Shown piece by piece: positions 32,939 through 43,920 of a stretch of 64,000 nucleotides of DNA. Numbering within the stretch: the first letter of the stretch is position 1; each line of letters starts with the position of its first letter. The position numbers and the translations under genes are program-made. Under the pieces are notes generated by a model, which had not been told where the DNA came from, made no database searches, and was given only the letters and a program-made list of their open reading frames with translations. The stretch is from Epiperipatus broadwayi (taxonomy: Eukaryota > Onychophora > Udeonychophora > Euonychophora > Peripatidae): the NCBI GenBank assembly GCA_028023455.1, contig JAQFVV010012441.1, positions 4,091,911-4,155,910 of the forward strand, given 5' to 3'.

Positions 32939-33249
32939 TAAGGAAGGATGTACCATGGAAATGGAGCAGTGAACAGAAAGAGAACTTTGAATCAATTAAG
33001 AAGAAATTTCTGGAGCAAGTAATGTTAACTTACCCAGACTTTAGTCAGTCATTTTATCTTCAGACGGATAGCAGCAGTTATGGCCTGGGAGCTACCCTGT
33101 TCCAAGTTTAAGATAATCAACCGAGAGTTTTATATTTCATTAGCTGATTATTAAAAGGCCCAGAGTTGAATTATACAGTGACAGAGAAGGAGGCTCTGGC
33201 CATTACATGGGCATTTCAGAAGTTCCACTAATTTCTCCTTGGGTCACAA
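32893..33249 (+). pseudogene. pol: RNase H region of the gypsy-type element
   Basis: After a shift back to frame 1 come L-L-Q-L-I-R-K, then L-Q-T-D-S-S-S-Y-G-L-G-A-T-L, the opening of a Ty3/gypsy RNase H with its first catalytic Asp. Next is Y-T-V-T-E-K-E-A-L-A-I with the catalytic Glu. The domain passes into I-S-D-H-K-S-L, which opens the next open frame at 33250. In-frame stops lie at 33109-33111 and 33229-33231. The enzyme would remove RNA from the hybrid. It is inactive as written. Confidence 0.8.
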
Positions 33250-34443
33250 GTGATCGTTATTTCCGACCACAAAAGTTTAGAGTTCCTGAACCACAGTTAC
33301 TTAACCAATAGCTGTTTGATGAGGTGGATCCTGTTGCTTCAGGAATTTTATTACATGGTTCAATATTGTAAAGGATCAGACAATGTAGTTGCAGATGCAT
33401 TGAGTCAAAACCCTATAAAGTTGGAACACCAACATCTGTGTGCAGATAACGTGTGCATTGTGGCAGCAGGTCTAAGCAGTACAGAAGATGTTGAAACCAG
33501 TCAACACCAGCTGGAAGATCATCAGAAAGATGATGCACATTTTAGACAAGTGTTCGAACAAATCAAAAAGCAGAAAAGGATCCTGAATCAGGAAGCTAAC
33601 CCAGTGGAAGAACAATGGAAACAATATGCAGTCAGAAAAGGGGTTTTGCAATATTGCCTCACTAATTCCACTGATCAGTGGCAAATTGTAGTGCCTTTAA
33701 AGATGTGCAATCCACTTATTATATACACCCATAGATTATATGGACATTATGGTGTGGAAAAAACTTACCACGTGTTACAAAATTGGTTCTATTGGCCAAA
33801 GCAATACCAAGATGTAGTATCACTAATAAAAGGGTGTGAAATATGCCAAAGAACCAAGCCACTGAATAAATCTTACTCAGGGTCCTTGCACCCAATTCTT
33901 GCAAGGGAGCCTAATGAAATTCTAGCAGTGGATTACTATGGCCCCTTGCCCCCATTTTGTCGGATGAAGTATTTGATGGTTGGGTATGACATATTCACCA
34001 AATGGGTAGTTGCATATCCCATACCTCAAGCTAATGCCCAGAACACTATAAAAGTGTTACAAAACCGACATTTTAGCAAAGTGGGAAAACCACAAATAAT
34101 CATCTCTGATCATGGCACCCCATTTGTCTTGACTGAATGGAAAAAATGAATCAGCAAGGAGAATATAAAGCATGTACTGACATCTATTCATAACCCTCAA
34201 TCCAATCCATGCAAACATGTAATGCGGGAGCTGGGATGGTTATTCAGGGTATACCATGGATGGGTTGACCTAGTCCAACGAGTCATCAACTATATTAACT
34301 GGACACTGAATCTGTCAACAGGTTTTGCACCTGTGCAACTTCATTATGGGAAATCTATACCCATACTTTATCATATGAAAATTCCAATAGTGCCAGATAT
34401 TATTGATAAGAAGAAGATCAAGAAAAAGCTCTTCAACAGTTAA
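33250..34443 (+). pseudogene. pol: Integrase of the gypsy-type element
   Basis: The frame 33250-34149 runs from the end of RNase H (I-S-D-H-K-S-L-E-F-L, then D-N-V-V-A-D-A-L-S) into a zinc-binding H-H-C-C domain: H-R-L-Y-G-H, and C-E-I-C-Q-R-T-K-P. The core follows with A-V-D-Y-Y-G-P-L (first Asp, codon 33931-33933) and I-I-I-S-D-H-G-T-P-F (second Asp, codon 34108-34110; 59 residues on). A TGA at 34147-34149 breaks the frame. At the place where the catalytic Glu is expected, His stands (codon 34216-34218), with a Glu four codons later. The 34222-34443 frame gives the end of the core, including S-T-G-F-A-P-V-Q-L-H-Y-G. Confidence 0.85.
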
Positions 34444-34640
34444 GAAAGAGTAGTGAGATACGGAAGAAGAAATATGTGAGCTCATCCCATTCCTTTCAAG
34501 TTGGAGATCGAGTGATGGTTCGTGGATGTCCAGTAAGTCATCCCGAACGAAACATATATAAAAAGTTTCAGGATATTTATGAAGGCCCAAATAATGAAGC
34601 AATATGGGAATAATGCATTTACAGTAGGAGAAGCAGGAAA
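34444..34640 (+). pseudogene. Integrase C-terminal GPY/F-like region
   Basis: Past a stop and a frame change, F-Q-V-G-D-R-V-M-V-R (near 34494-34522) and K-K-F-Q-D-I-Y-E-G-P (near 34561-34591) match the C-terminal domain of gypsy integrases. The third residue of the GPY/F motif reads N. I see no chromodomain after it. Confidence 0.6.
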
Positions 34641-35273
34641 TGAAAAGGGAACAATCAACGGAAGGCTGTTACAACCCTTTATAGAGATAGCTGATGGAAA
34701 AAGTTTGTGAGTGTGATGTAGTGATGCATGGACTTGTGTTAACACATGTTGAGATTGGTGGATGATTGAGCAGAGCTGCTTGGATGCATTGTGTTATGAT
34801 GCTCCAAAGTATATGCTTGGTACTATCCAAACCTGGATGTTGTGCTGTGAGAGTAGTCCAGCAATGTGTATATATAGGCCTCATGTATAGGCCTTGGTCT
34901 CACGAATAGACCAAATGATAGCCCCTAAGACTCACAGAAGCTGAGCAGGGTTGGTTAAGTGCCAAATTGTGTTTTTTTTTGGCTCCTACTCTTAGTTGGA
35001 TGATCCTTCTAGGTACAAGGGAGGTAGTGCTTAAAAATGAGATATTTTCTCGTGATATCATGGGGCAGGGTGTACTGGTAGTTTGTGCTTGGCCATCTAC
35101 TTATTCTGGCATTGGAGGCTACAGTTCATGTATTCACTTTTCCAGCTCATCTTACCTATTTCATCAGCACATCTAAAACCAATGGAGATGCAGTAATGAG
35201 AGATGAAGTGTATAATATGTGGAATAAAATTGTACTTCCAGGTGATTTCATCCCAAAATTTGGTTGGGAGTAA
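34641..35273 (+). other. Untranslated 3' part of the gypsy-type interior
   Basis: No envelope frame is recognisable. The open frames 34967-35176 and 35085-35273 overlap each other and look accidental. The last bases, GGTTGGGAG, form a weak purine tract before the 3' LTR. Confidence 0.5.
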
Positions 35274-38054
35274 TGAAACAAGAACGATGTTTCACATGTA
35301 TATTTATTCTAAGAGCTGGTTGCCCTTCCACCTTAAGAAACAGCAGATGTATAAAAAAGTTTAGTTTGTGACATTACAAGAAAATCATTATTTTCTATAA
35401 TTGAGAAAAGAAAATAATAAAGAAAATCATTATTGATTTTATAGTTTTGGATTACGATATAATTTAAATATATCACATATTTATTTAAAGCTGGCATGTA
35501 TTAAATTGATTACATTTTTAATTTTTGGATGTTTTTGAATAAAGTGTAATAATCACTTGAGGCAGAGTTAGTAAATTGAAAAACATGGCTTAATTCTTAT
35601 GATTTCTTATCTATCCCATTAAAAAAGTAGATTATCCAATCATTATGAAGAGAAAGGAAATCAGGCTTAAATGAGAGCAGTATGCAAATTAGGTACAGTG
35701 GGAAAAGGCTGTTTGATCAGTCCAAGAATCAGATATAAATAGTCAAGTTGCAAGTTCAGTGCAGATTGGATTGGATTTTTAAAGTGTATGTTTAAAGAAG
35801 ATTTTTTTTGAGAAAAAGATAGTAAGAAAAGTGAAGAACTAAAAAGTTAAAATTCTTTTTTAAGTGTTACTCAACTCTGACTTTTGTCACCTTGGAATAT
35901 AACCTTTACAACCACTGTTAATAATGAAAAAAAAACATTATTAACGAAAACATAGCGATGGAGGGCTAATGTAACAGCATTTTCTCTCTATTCTAAGCCA
36001 TGATTTTTCTAGATTTGCCTGGATAGACATGATATAAAGGAAATAATGCCATTCAGCTGAAATGCAATGACCCCTTTTTGAAGCGACAAACTGGGTAAAT
36101 GAAGGTATGATTTTATAAAAATATTTGATATGTGTTTTTTAAAAGACAAGACAAAACATATTTCTTAAACTAAAATTATATATGTTTTAAAAGACAAACA
36201 AAACATCTTTCTTATAAATATAAAAAAAAAAGAAGAGAATTATTAATAAATGTAGCTGCATGAAAATACGTTTATTACTGGAAAATTAATGAAACTAAAA
36301 TTATGAAAATCATTTATTCGTGATAAACTATAGATGAAAATACTTAATGCTTACCCGAATATTAATTTTATGGGAGTAATTTAAACTACATTACTGGATT
36401 TGATAAATGTAATGAAATATTATATGGACTCTAAATGCTTACCTGCATGTTGATATAAAATTACAAATGCTTAATACTTACCTGAATATTAATTTTGTGG
36501 GAGTAATTTAAACCACATTACTGGATTTGATAAATGTAATGAAATATTATATGGACTCTAAATGCTTACCTGCATGCTGATATAAAATCACAAATGCTTA
36601 ATACTTACCTGAATATTAATTTTGTGGGAGTAATTTAAACTACATTACTGGATTTGATAAATGTAATGAAATATTATATGGACTCTAATGTAATGAAATA
36701 TTATATGGACTCTAAATGCTTACCTGCATGTTGATATAAAATTACAAATGCTTAATAGTTACCGAATATTAATTTTGTGGGAGTAATTTAAACCACATTA
36801 CTGGATTTGATAAATGTAATGAAAATATTATATGGACTCTAAATGCTTACCTGCATGCTGATATAAAATCACAAATGCTTAATACTTACCTGAATATTAA
36901 TTTTGTGGGAGTAATTTAAACTACATTACTGGATTTGATAAATGTAATGAAATATTATATGAACTCTAAATGCTTACCTGCATGTTGATATAAAATTACA
37001 AATGCTTAATACTTACCTGAATATTAATTTTGTGGGAGTAATTTAAACCACATTACTGTTCTGATAAATATAAATAAAATAATGAAAGACTATATGGATT
37101 ATAAATGCTTACCTGCATATTGGTGTTATGTGAAAAAAGTAATAAAACTTATGCACATAGATGCACATTTACACTGACTGGACTATGAATAGTCCACAAA
37201 CCAAGAATTGTTCACATTACCTGTTTGATAAATAGAATAAAATAATGTACTATAAAAATTACAAATGCTTACATGAATTTCGATTGTATACAAAGAAAAT
37301 AATAAAACTTATGAGCACCAATGTACATTGATACTTGACTGAATTATAGAAACCTTACAGATCTGGAATAGCTCATCTTACCTATTTACCTACCTAAAAG
37401 AGATGTACAGATATGGAATAAGGAGTGGCAAAATATTCATGCAGTATTGATAGATGTCTACTAGATAAAAGACCATTTGAATCCTTTACCTAAGATACAT
37501 CAAAATGAGCCTTCATTTGAAATGAAGGATGAACTTTATTAAAATGAATTGCAAATGAACTATTGATCAACAAACTGCTTCTAACCTTTTCATAAATGAA
37601 ATGAAAATGAGTCATCATATGGATAGGAATGAACTTTATTAGAACTTGAAAATTAATTGGTTATTAAATAAAATTATTGTTACTAAAAATTAAATTTAGT
37701 TATCCAGTTGTCCAATTCTATTTTGTTTTTATTGCATCACTCATCATTCATTGCACTTGTTCATGAGAATCTCATGCCTCCTGAGCTACATCTGGCATAA
37801 CTAGACCTAGGTAAGTCAGGTTGTAGTGAGATGGAACTCTAGTGGCACCGTTTGGAAAACCAAACATATAAATGTCTAGATGCTTCCAGCCTCTATGGTG
37901 CTACATCCTCTGATGAGCAGGAAATATTGTTGTAGGGGGGGGGGGTTAACATCTGCATTGGGGAATGCCAATCGATTGTTCCTTCCTGCAACATGCTCAT
38001 CAGGAAATTGTTACAACTGAAGTAATAAAAGGGTTGTACAGTGGTCCGGTTACA
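35274..38054 (+). repeat. 3' LTR of the gypsy-type element
   Basis: This 2781-bp LTR is closely similar to the 5' LTR but 323 bp longer. It has six 127-bp units (starts 36341, 36468, 36595, 36749, 36876 and 37003) against three. One unit carries an extra 27-bp duplication (36689-36715), and only two of the about 50-bp repeats remain against four. CCAAT (35636-35640), octamer (35682-35689) and TATA box (35734-35741) are kept. Confidence 0.9.
36341..37130 (+). repeat. 127-bp tandem repeats in the 3' LTR (6 copies)
   Basis: Five starts step by 127 bp and one by 154 bp because of a 27-bp internal duplication. Alternating CATGCTG and CATGTTG variants along the array suggest that pairs of units were duplicated together. 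Confidence 0.9.
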
Positions 38055-41000
38055 ATATATATATATATATCTTTATTTAGAGATAAAGAACAAATCAATG
38101 ATGAAAAAAACATAAAACATCACTTTTTGGAAGACATGATGAGTGGTGGCTTAGTGTCATTTTTCTTCTATGCATATTTCTGGAAAACCTTTTGCCATGC
38201 AATTAATTATTTGAAATTTTATTTATCTTTTTCACATACATATATATTGAACTAGGTCTGTTTAAAAGCTTTTATTTAATTGGGGTTAAATCTCTTTTAA
38301 CATAATTTTTAATTTATATTTTTAATATTACATGAACAGAATGACCCTTCAAGCAGAAGGGATAATACCATTGATAGCAGGGATATCATTGATACCCATG
38401 GTTAGATTGAGCTATGCAAAGCATAACTTGATTACATATCCAGATTGTGGCCCACCTTGAGAACTATATTAAAACCCCTGGCATCCAAAGCATTTCTATT
38501 TGTTTTGAGGTAAAACTTCAGGTGCCAGCCAATTATAAGTTAAAATTAGCATATCTGGATGACAGGTAAACAATTTAGTGCTTGAAATATCCCATGACTA
38601 ATTCACACTTTGTTTCAGGGTTCAGCATATTTACTTAACACATAAAATAACTCTACATTAAATTACGGGTGACACAGTGACCAGAGAGAAAAAAAAATAG
38701 ACAAAATAATTAAAGCAAATGATTAATATTTAATTATTTATGCACACATATATTTAATATAGTATAAAATAACACAATAAATTTTACATAAGAAAAATAT
38801 GAATGTCTTTAGGCTATATTTATAATAGTCCATTAATTAAAGTTCATTTCATTTAAAATTATGTATGTACACAGCTATTTAAAAGTATCTTTACCTAGGT
38901 TTTCATCATTGTCAGTTTTCAACTTGTTGGATTTTTGGTCTCCATCGATGCTACCAGGGCCTGTTTTTCATTCTTTGTATTAACAATGGGAGAGAGAGTT
39001 TGTAGTAGCATTTATTTATGATCTAGGCATTGGCTCAGGCAAGGATCAGTTGATTTCCTTTTTGTTGAGGGTTTTCAGGGCCTAAAGCACCACTGAATAT
39101 CCTAAAGCTGTCTAGCAATGCATGTTGCTAGATAAGCAGCTTTTGCATGGGTGCTGACTGCAGTTGTAATTGATTGGCTTACTACTGCATTTACAGTTTC
39201 CAAATATCTGAATCTCTGGTTGTTTGGATTCTGCATTCTGTCTGAATTGAATAATACAAATTGATGAATGAGCTAGCAAATTGCAGCTCTGACTGAAGAA
39301 CAATAGAGAGAGTGGCTTTATATATCCTTTTTCTCCTATTGTTTTAATTTCTTATCATTATTTTTAACTTTGATCTTAACCTGAAATCTCTTTTAATTAA
39401 TTTTAAATTTCTGATTATCTTAATCCTTTGCTCAGATTCATCTAAACAACCTCGATAAAACACTTTACAGTTTTTTAATTAATTCAACTATTCATTTTGA
39501 TTTTTATTGTCAATCTGAAATCTTATAAATTAATTATATAGTGAAAGTTTTACAAACATTTTATTTTTACAGACTAATTTTTTGTCTGAATTCACATTGG
39601 CTTATTTTATACATTATAAAAGTTTTCTTTATAAAAAGAGAGAAAGAAAAAAGAGTTTTAATTTTTTTCTAATTCAATTTTAAAATTCTTTCCCACCCCC
39701 CTTTTGCTAAGAAGTTTTATTCTAAGAGAAAAAACATGATGCAGTACTATTATTTTTGCAAAATTTCATTTTAAAAATCTTAAAACTAAACATAATTTTT
39801 AAAAAAATAATTATGAAACATGTAAGGCATATATAGAAATATAACTATTTTTTTTGCATGCAATTGTCTAGACAAAACAGTAGCTATAATGGCAGCCAAC
39901 AGCCAATTAAAATAAGCAGTGCAAATTGAAAACATGTAATGTATGAATAACAGTGATATTTGTCTTAGCCACATTAAGTCAGAAGTGGAAACACTTTTAG
40001 TTTACTACCTCTAACTCATAATAAAGTTATGTCTGATATAAATACTTTTATGTTTAAAAATTTGAAGTATATTAATGTTACAATATGCACCATGTTAATA
40101 TACACCACTTAAAATATTATTTAAAAAATATGAATAAACAAAAACCAATGTATAATAAAGAAAGAAAATATCAAAATTCATAAACATTATAAATTGTATG
40201 AGTTAGAATTTAACCATTTTTTCATATCGGAGTGCTCATGTGGATGTCATCATATTTATTAGTAATCTTTCATTCGATTGCACATCTATTTTATTCTTTA
40301 TTTTTTCTTCCAAACATTAATATGAAATGGCATTTTGTGTAACAAAATATTTTCTAAGCAAAAAGCTAAAACCTTCATGAAATTTAAGGCAATCCATATT
40401 CTTCTTAAGCAATAAAATAACAAGTACCAATTTTTAGTAGGTCCAGAAAAAGGAACGGATTACACATCCTTTTTCAGAAAGCTTAAAAGTTTATCCAAGA
40501 GTTTTAAATAAGTAACTTCAAGTAAGGATAGCTTTATATATATTCTGAAGTTAATATAGATTCAAAACAATAAAACAACTGGATATATCAAGTCTGCTGA
40601 TGATGACTAACTATTATATTTCCATAAGAAAAAATCAAGTTATTAATGAAAGTGGATATTATCTTTAGAATGTTAAATTTCAAAGAAGCTGGATTATTCT
40701 GATAGATCAGTGGGTTGAGTAAATCACAATACGGCACTTTGCTGTTCATTTTATTCAAAAACAAACTGAAGATAAGGTGCAGTAAGTATTTTATTATTTT
40801 TATTATTTAACTAAATGTGAATGAGTGAATTTGCACAGTTAATATATATATATATAACCATTAAAAACCAGTCAACACTTAGATAATTCCAATATCAATA
40901 ATAATCAACAATTTCAAATTGTTGTCAAGGCAACCTCCTTTTAACAATATATATAAATGTGATCTTCAGATTTATTATTAATAATTTTACATTTTAAATA

Positions 41001-41106
41001 AAAGTTTATACTATAAACTATAATTTGATTTGAACATGCATTCTATATTCATAAAAATGTTTGTTCTCTCTTTATATATGAATTAATAATTTTTAACAGA
41101 TATAAT

Positions 41107-41282
41107 TGTTTAAATATGTAGAAATATATGCTATATTTTCATATTAGAAAAATTACCATCAGGTATTTTGAATGTTGAGTGCATATATAGTTTACTATTT
41201 TCATTGATTAATTTCTATTAATATCTGATGTGGCAATTTTTCTAATATAAAAATATATCATATATTTCCTCATATTTAAACA
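41107..41282. repeat. Inverted repeat, arms about 57 bp
   Basis: The arm 41107-41162 (TGTTTAAATATG...) is the reverse complement of 41225-41282 with a few mismatches, around a 62-bp spacer. It is a foldback or MITE-like relic. Confidence 0.6.
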
Positions 41283-42433
41283 TTTAAACTATATATATAT
41301 ATATATATATATCAGGGAAGAAGCATCCATGTACGGAACAAGAAAAATTCACTAAAACTTTCAAAATATTTAATTAAAATTCAATTTAAAAAATTCATTT
41401 TCAATTTTTTTTTACCAACAGCTGAATTGTTTTTATGTATGGAAAGAATAGACTTGAGTAATGCATTCCAAAACAATGCTAAGATCTAATTTACAGTTAA
41501 AACTTTTAAGAATGTTAAAAGGATTTGGAAGATAAAAATATATTGATAATATATTCTCTGATTTACATATAAGAGAGTTTCAGAGTTTCCTAGATGTGTA
41601 TAATATAACATATATACTAGGTGCTATTATGTAAAAATTGTGCTTCTGTTCCTAAAAAAGTCACACTTTAAAACTGATATATATATATATAATATGTTTG
41701 GTTTCAACTAATAAACCTAATGCTGCTAATAAATATTTCAGCACCCCTTAAGTTTATTAATTGTGTTTGGCTTATTAGACAAGACTAGAAGTTATATATA
41801 AACTTGTAAAAAACACTGAATTTATTAATGCATGTTGAATGTACTATATACTTACAGTATATAAAAAAACAATATGTATTGTAATTATCCATAGTATATG
41901 CTGTATGAGAAGAGGGCTAAAAACAAAATATAATACCATTGTATAATGACTTTTTTTGATTTTCACCAGCCACTAGACATCTTCCACTAAGAGTTACATT
42001 TCAAAGACAAATGGATGTAAACATTGAAATGTAATATTTTATACCCCATATTATTTATTTTTGCATTGCCAGTTTCAATTGAAAATTGCCAAATTACATC
42101 ACAGCTGAAGTCTTATCACAATTATTATACAGAAAAACTCCCTTAAATTTCGATGTTTACATACATATACAGGTAGAAAACTTAATCACTACTAATAATT
42201 TTAAATAAGTCAACCAATCAGTTTGTTAATAACTTTCTGACTAAAGTATCACCTTAAAAGAACTAGATGAAACAGTTTTCATTTAATGTGATGCCTTAGC
42301 TTCTGATTGTAAGTTAATAAGAAAATTGATTAGTTTGCCTATTTAAAGTATTTAAGAATATTTAATTTACATTATTTCCAGTTAGCATTGTGCATATATT
42401 AATCTTAATGTGTATTCAATGTTAAAATAAGCC

Positions 42434-42529
42434 AAGAGAATATCAACAATCTGTTGTCTAGGCAACTATAACAGATAAAAGATGAAAGCGGTGAGATTGC
42501 CTTGATAACAAATTGTTAATATTTAATCG
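42434..42529. repeat. Small foldback (CAACAAT...GTTGTC type), about 95 bp
   Basis: The left words ATCAACAATCTGTTGTCTAG and the right words CTTGATAACAAATTGTTAAT are near reverse complements. A related single arm with AATTGTTGTCAAGGCAAC lies at about 40903-40932, so this is a repeat family. Confidence 0.5.
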
Positions 42530-43659
42530 TTCTAATTGTTAACATTTTATTTTCTTTCCCTAATAATAATTTGAGTGAAAAAATCTATTTTATTTTACCA
42601 TTTATATCTTTATTCAATATTATGAACCAACATATTTTACTTGATTACACTCCTCCACAAGGTGCTAAAAATGAATAAAAACCTGTCATTATCTTGTGCA
42701 AGACAGATGTAGTGAAAAATTACACCACATAAATAATATTCATTAAGTGGGTAATCTTTGGTCTAATGAATGACTAATAAAAATTATATCAAATCTATTG
42801 ATCTTAATGAGTGTGTTTTCACCAATAATCATTAGCCACTATTTTAGTGATAATTCTTTAAGCTTAATCATTGCATAAATAGAAATGCGTTATAGCATAT
42901 CAAAGACATACTAGAAAAATTATACAGATTTTGAATATAATATTTTGAAAAAAATTGAAAGATTCATGCTTATACATGATAAGTGAGATCAAATATCTAG
43001 TATTACTTCTATGTAGTAGAAGCAGTGGTTCAAACCGTCTTCATTAATTTGAATTGATTTATTATAAATAAAGATGAGTGTATGATATATTTATTGCCAA
43101 ACAATGTTTTCTGTCAGAGAAAAGTTAATAAGTCAAATTCTATTACAAAAACCTGTTTGAACTGCTATCAGTTGATATTATAAAATAGAAGTAATTGACT
43201 GAGCAGAATCAGGATAAGGAATATAAAGATAAAAGTTTATTTTAAAAAATCCTATAAACTTTAAAAACAGTTCAGGAATTGTAATTCTTTTATCAAACCT
43301 AGTGCAATATTATATTTATGCCAGTGGCATCGTAATTCATTTGGTTTAAATTCATTCTCTTGCAGCCACTTGTAAAATTAGTTTGCCAGTTTTGTGACCA
43401 CTTGACAGTAAAAACTGGAATTAAAATGTATATTGATTTATTAATTAGAAAAGTATATATATATGCCATGTAGAAAATTAATACAAATAAGCAAAAAAAT
43501 ATCACATGATCACCAATATTTATTTATACTTACAAAAGCTGTTTTACGCAAAGGCTAAACTCTCCATAGAGTAGTGCCACTCAGTGCAAGCCTGAGTAAT
43601 CAGTGGATACAAGAAGGTTTGTGCATAAAATCCCTATCTAGTGCCTTCTCATCCAATAT

Positions 43660-43699
43660 CCCCAGTCCAGTTCTTGTTTGTGGCTTTCATCAGTGTGGA
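43660..43699 (-). ncRNA. Hammerhead-like motif, family A (copy A8, half decayed)
   Basis: On the minus strand CTGATGA (43693-43687) is perfect and stem II begins AGCCACAA. The GAAA-ACTAGTC part is degraded to GAACTGGAC (43673-43665). Confidence 0.4.
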
Positions 43700-43761
43700 G
43701 ACTTGGACCTGAGAGCACTACATATCTACGACCTAGGTGAAAGCACTCTCAGGTTCAAGAC

Positions 43762-43803
43762 TCCTCGCTGATGAAAGCCACAAGCTAGAAACTAGTCTGG
43801 GGA
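43762..43803 (+). ncRNA. Hammerhead-like motif, family A (copy A7, best core)
   Basis: TCCTCG (43762-43767) pairs with TGGGGA (43798-43803) as a six-position stem I with two G·U pairs. CTGATGA (43768-43774) has every fixed core base. Stem II is AGC-CACAA-GCT above an A·A opposition. GAAACTAGTC (43788-43797) gives GAAA, the self-complementary ACTAGT as stem III and C before the cut. Stem II is only three pairs, so activity as a single molecule is doubtful. A dimer pairing through ACTAGT would be better. The fold is drawn by hand. Confidence 0.6.
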
Positions 43804-43920
43804 AATTAGATGAGTAGGCAATAGAAAGAAATTTTATGTGCAAACCTTCTTGCATCCATTGATTACTCTGGCTTGCACTGAGTGGTGCTACTATTTGGAG
43901 AGTTTAGCCTTTGTATAATA

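Larger units (their letters stand above)
27186..38054 (+). mobile_element. Ty3/gypsy-type LTR retrotransposon, full-length but broken
   Basis: Long direct repeats (27186-29643 and 35274-38054), both starting TGAAACAAGAACG and ending GGTTACA, enclose a 5.63-kb interior with gag, protease, RT, RNase H and integrase in the Ty3/gypsy order. It sits inside a TA microsatellite, and the flanks read ATAT on both sides, consistent with a 4-bp (or longer) duplication that cannot be sized in a repeat. There are several in-frame stops and shifts between frames 1 and 2, so the copy is not autonomous. No envelope-like frame is present between integrase and the 3' LTR. Confidence 0.93.
38055..43550. other. 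A/T-rich DNA with small foldbacks, no gene recognised
   Basis: The first bases are the rest of the TA repeat that took the gypsy insertion. The part 38,900-39,320 is less A/T-rich and contains no convincing frame. (TA)n runs occur near 40842, 41290 and 41681. Two small inverted repeats are listed separately. I see nothing else. Confidence 0.5.
43551..43920. mobile_element. Family A repeat, divergent palindrome
   Basis: A minus-sense part (about 43551-43728) and a plus-sense part (about 43729-43920) are reverse complements: AGGCTAAACTCTCCATAGAG at the left end faces TTTGGAGAGTTTAGCCTTTG at the right. Both halves contain the ribozyme-like segment, and the plus copy is the best preserved in the window. 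The open frame 43574-43771 simply crosses the repeat and is not a gene. Confidence 0.75.

Noticed and set aside
34641-35273. Envelope-like gene after integrase, which would make the element retrovirus-like
   Set aside because: The frames there are short and overlapping, with no signal peptide and transmembrane pattern.
38900-39320. Possible exon or retroelement ORF in a less A/T-rich stretch
   Set aside because: I could not find a frame with recognisable words or splice sites on either strand.
43574-43771. 65-codon frame in the family A palindrome
   Set aside because: It is not kept in the other copies, which carry stops in that frame.
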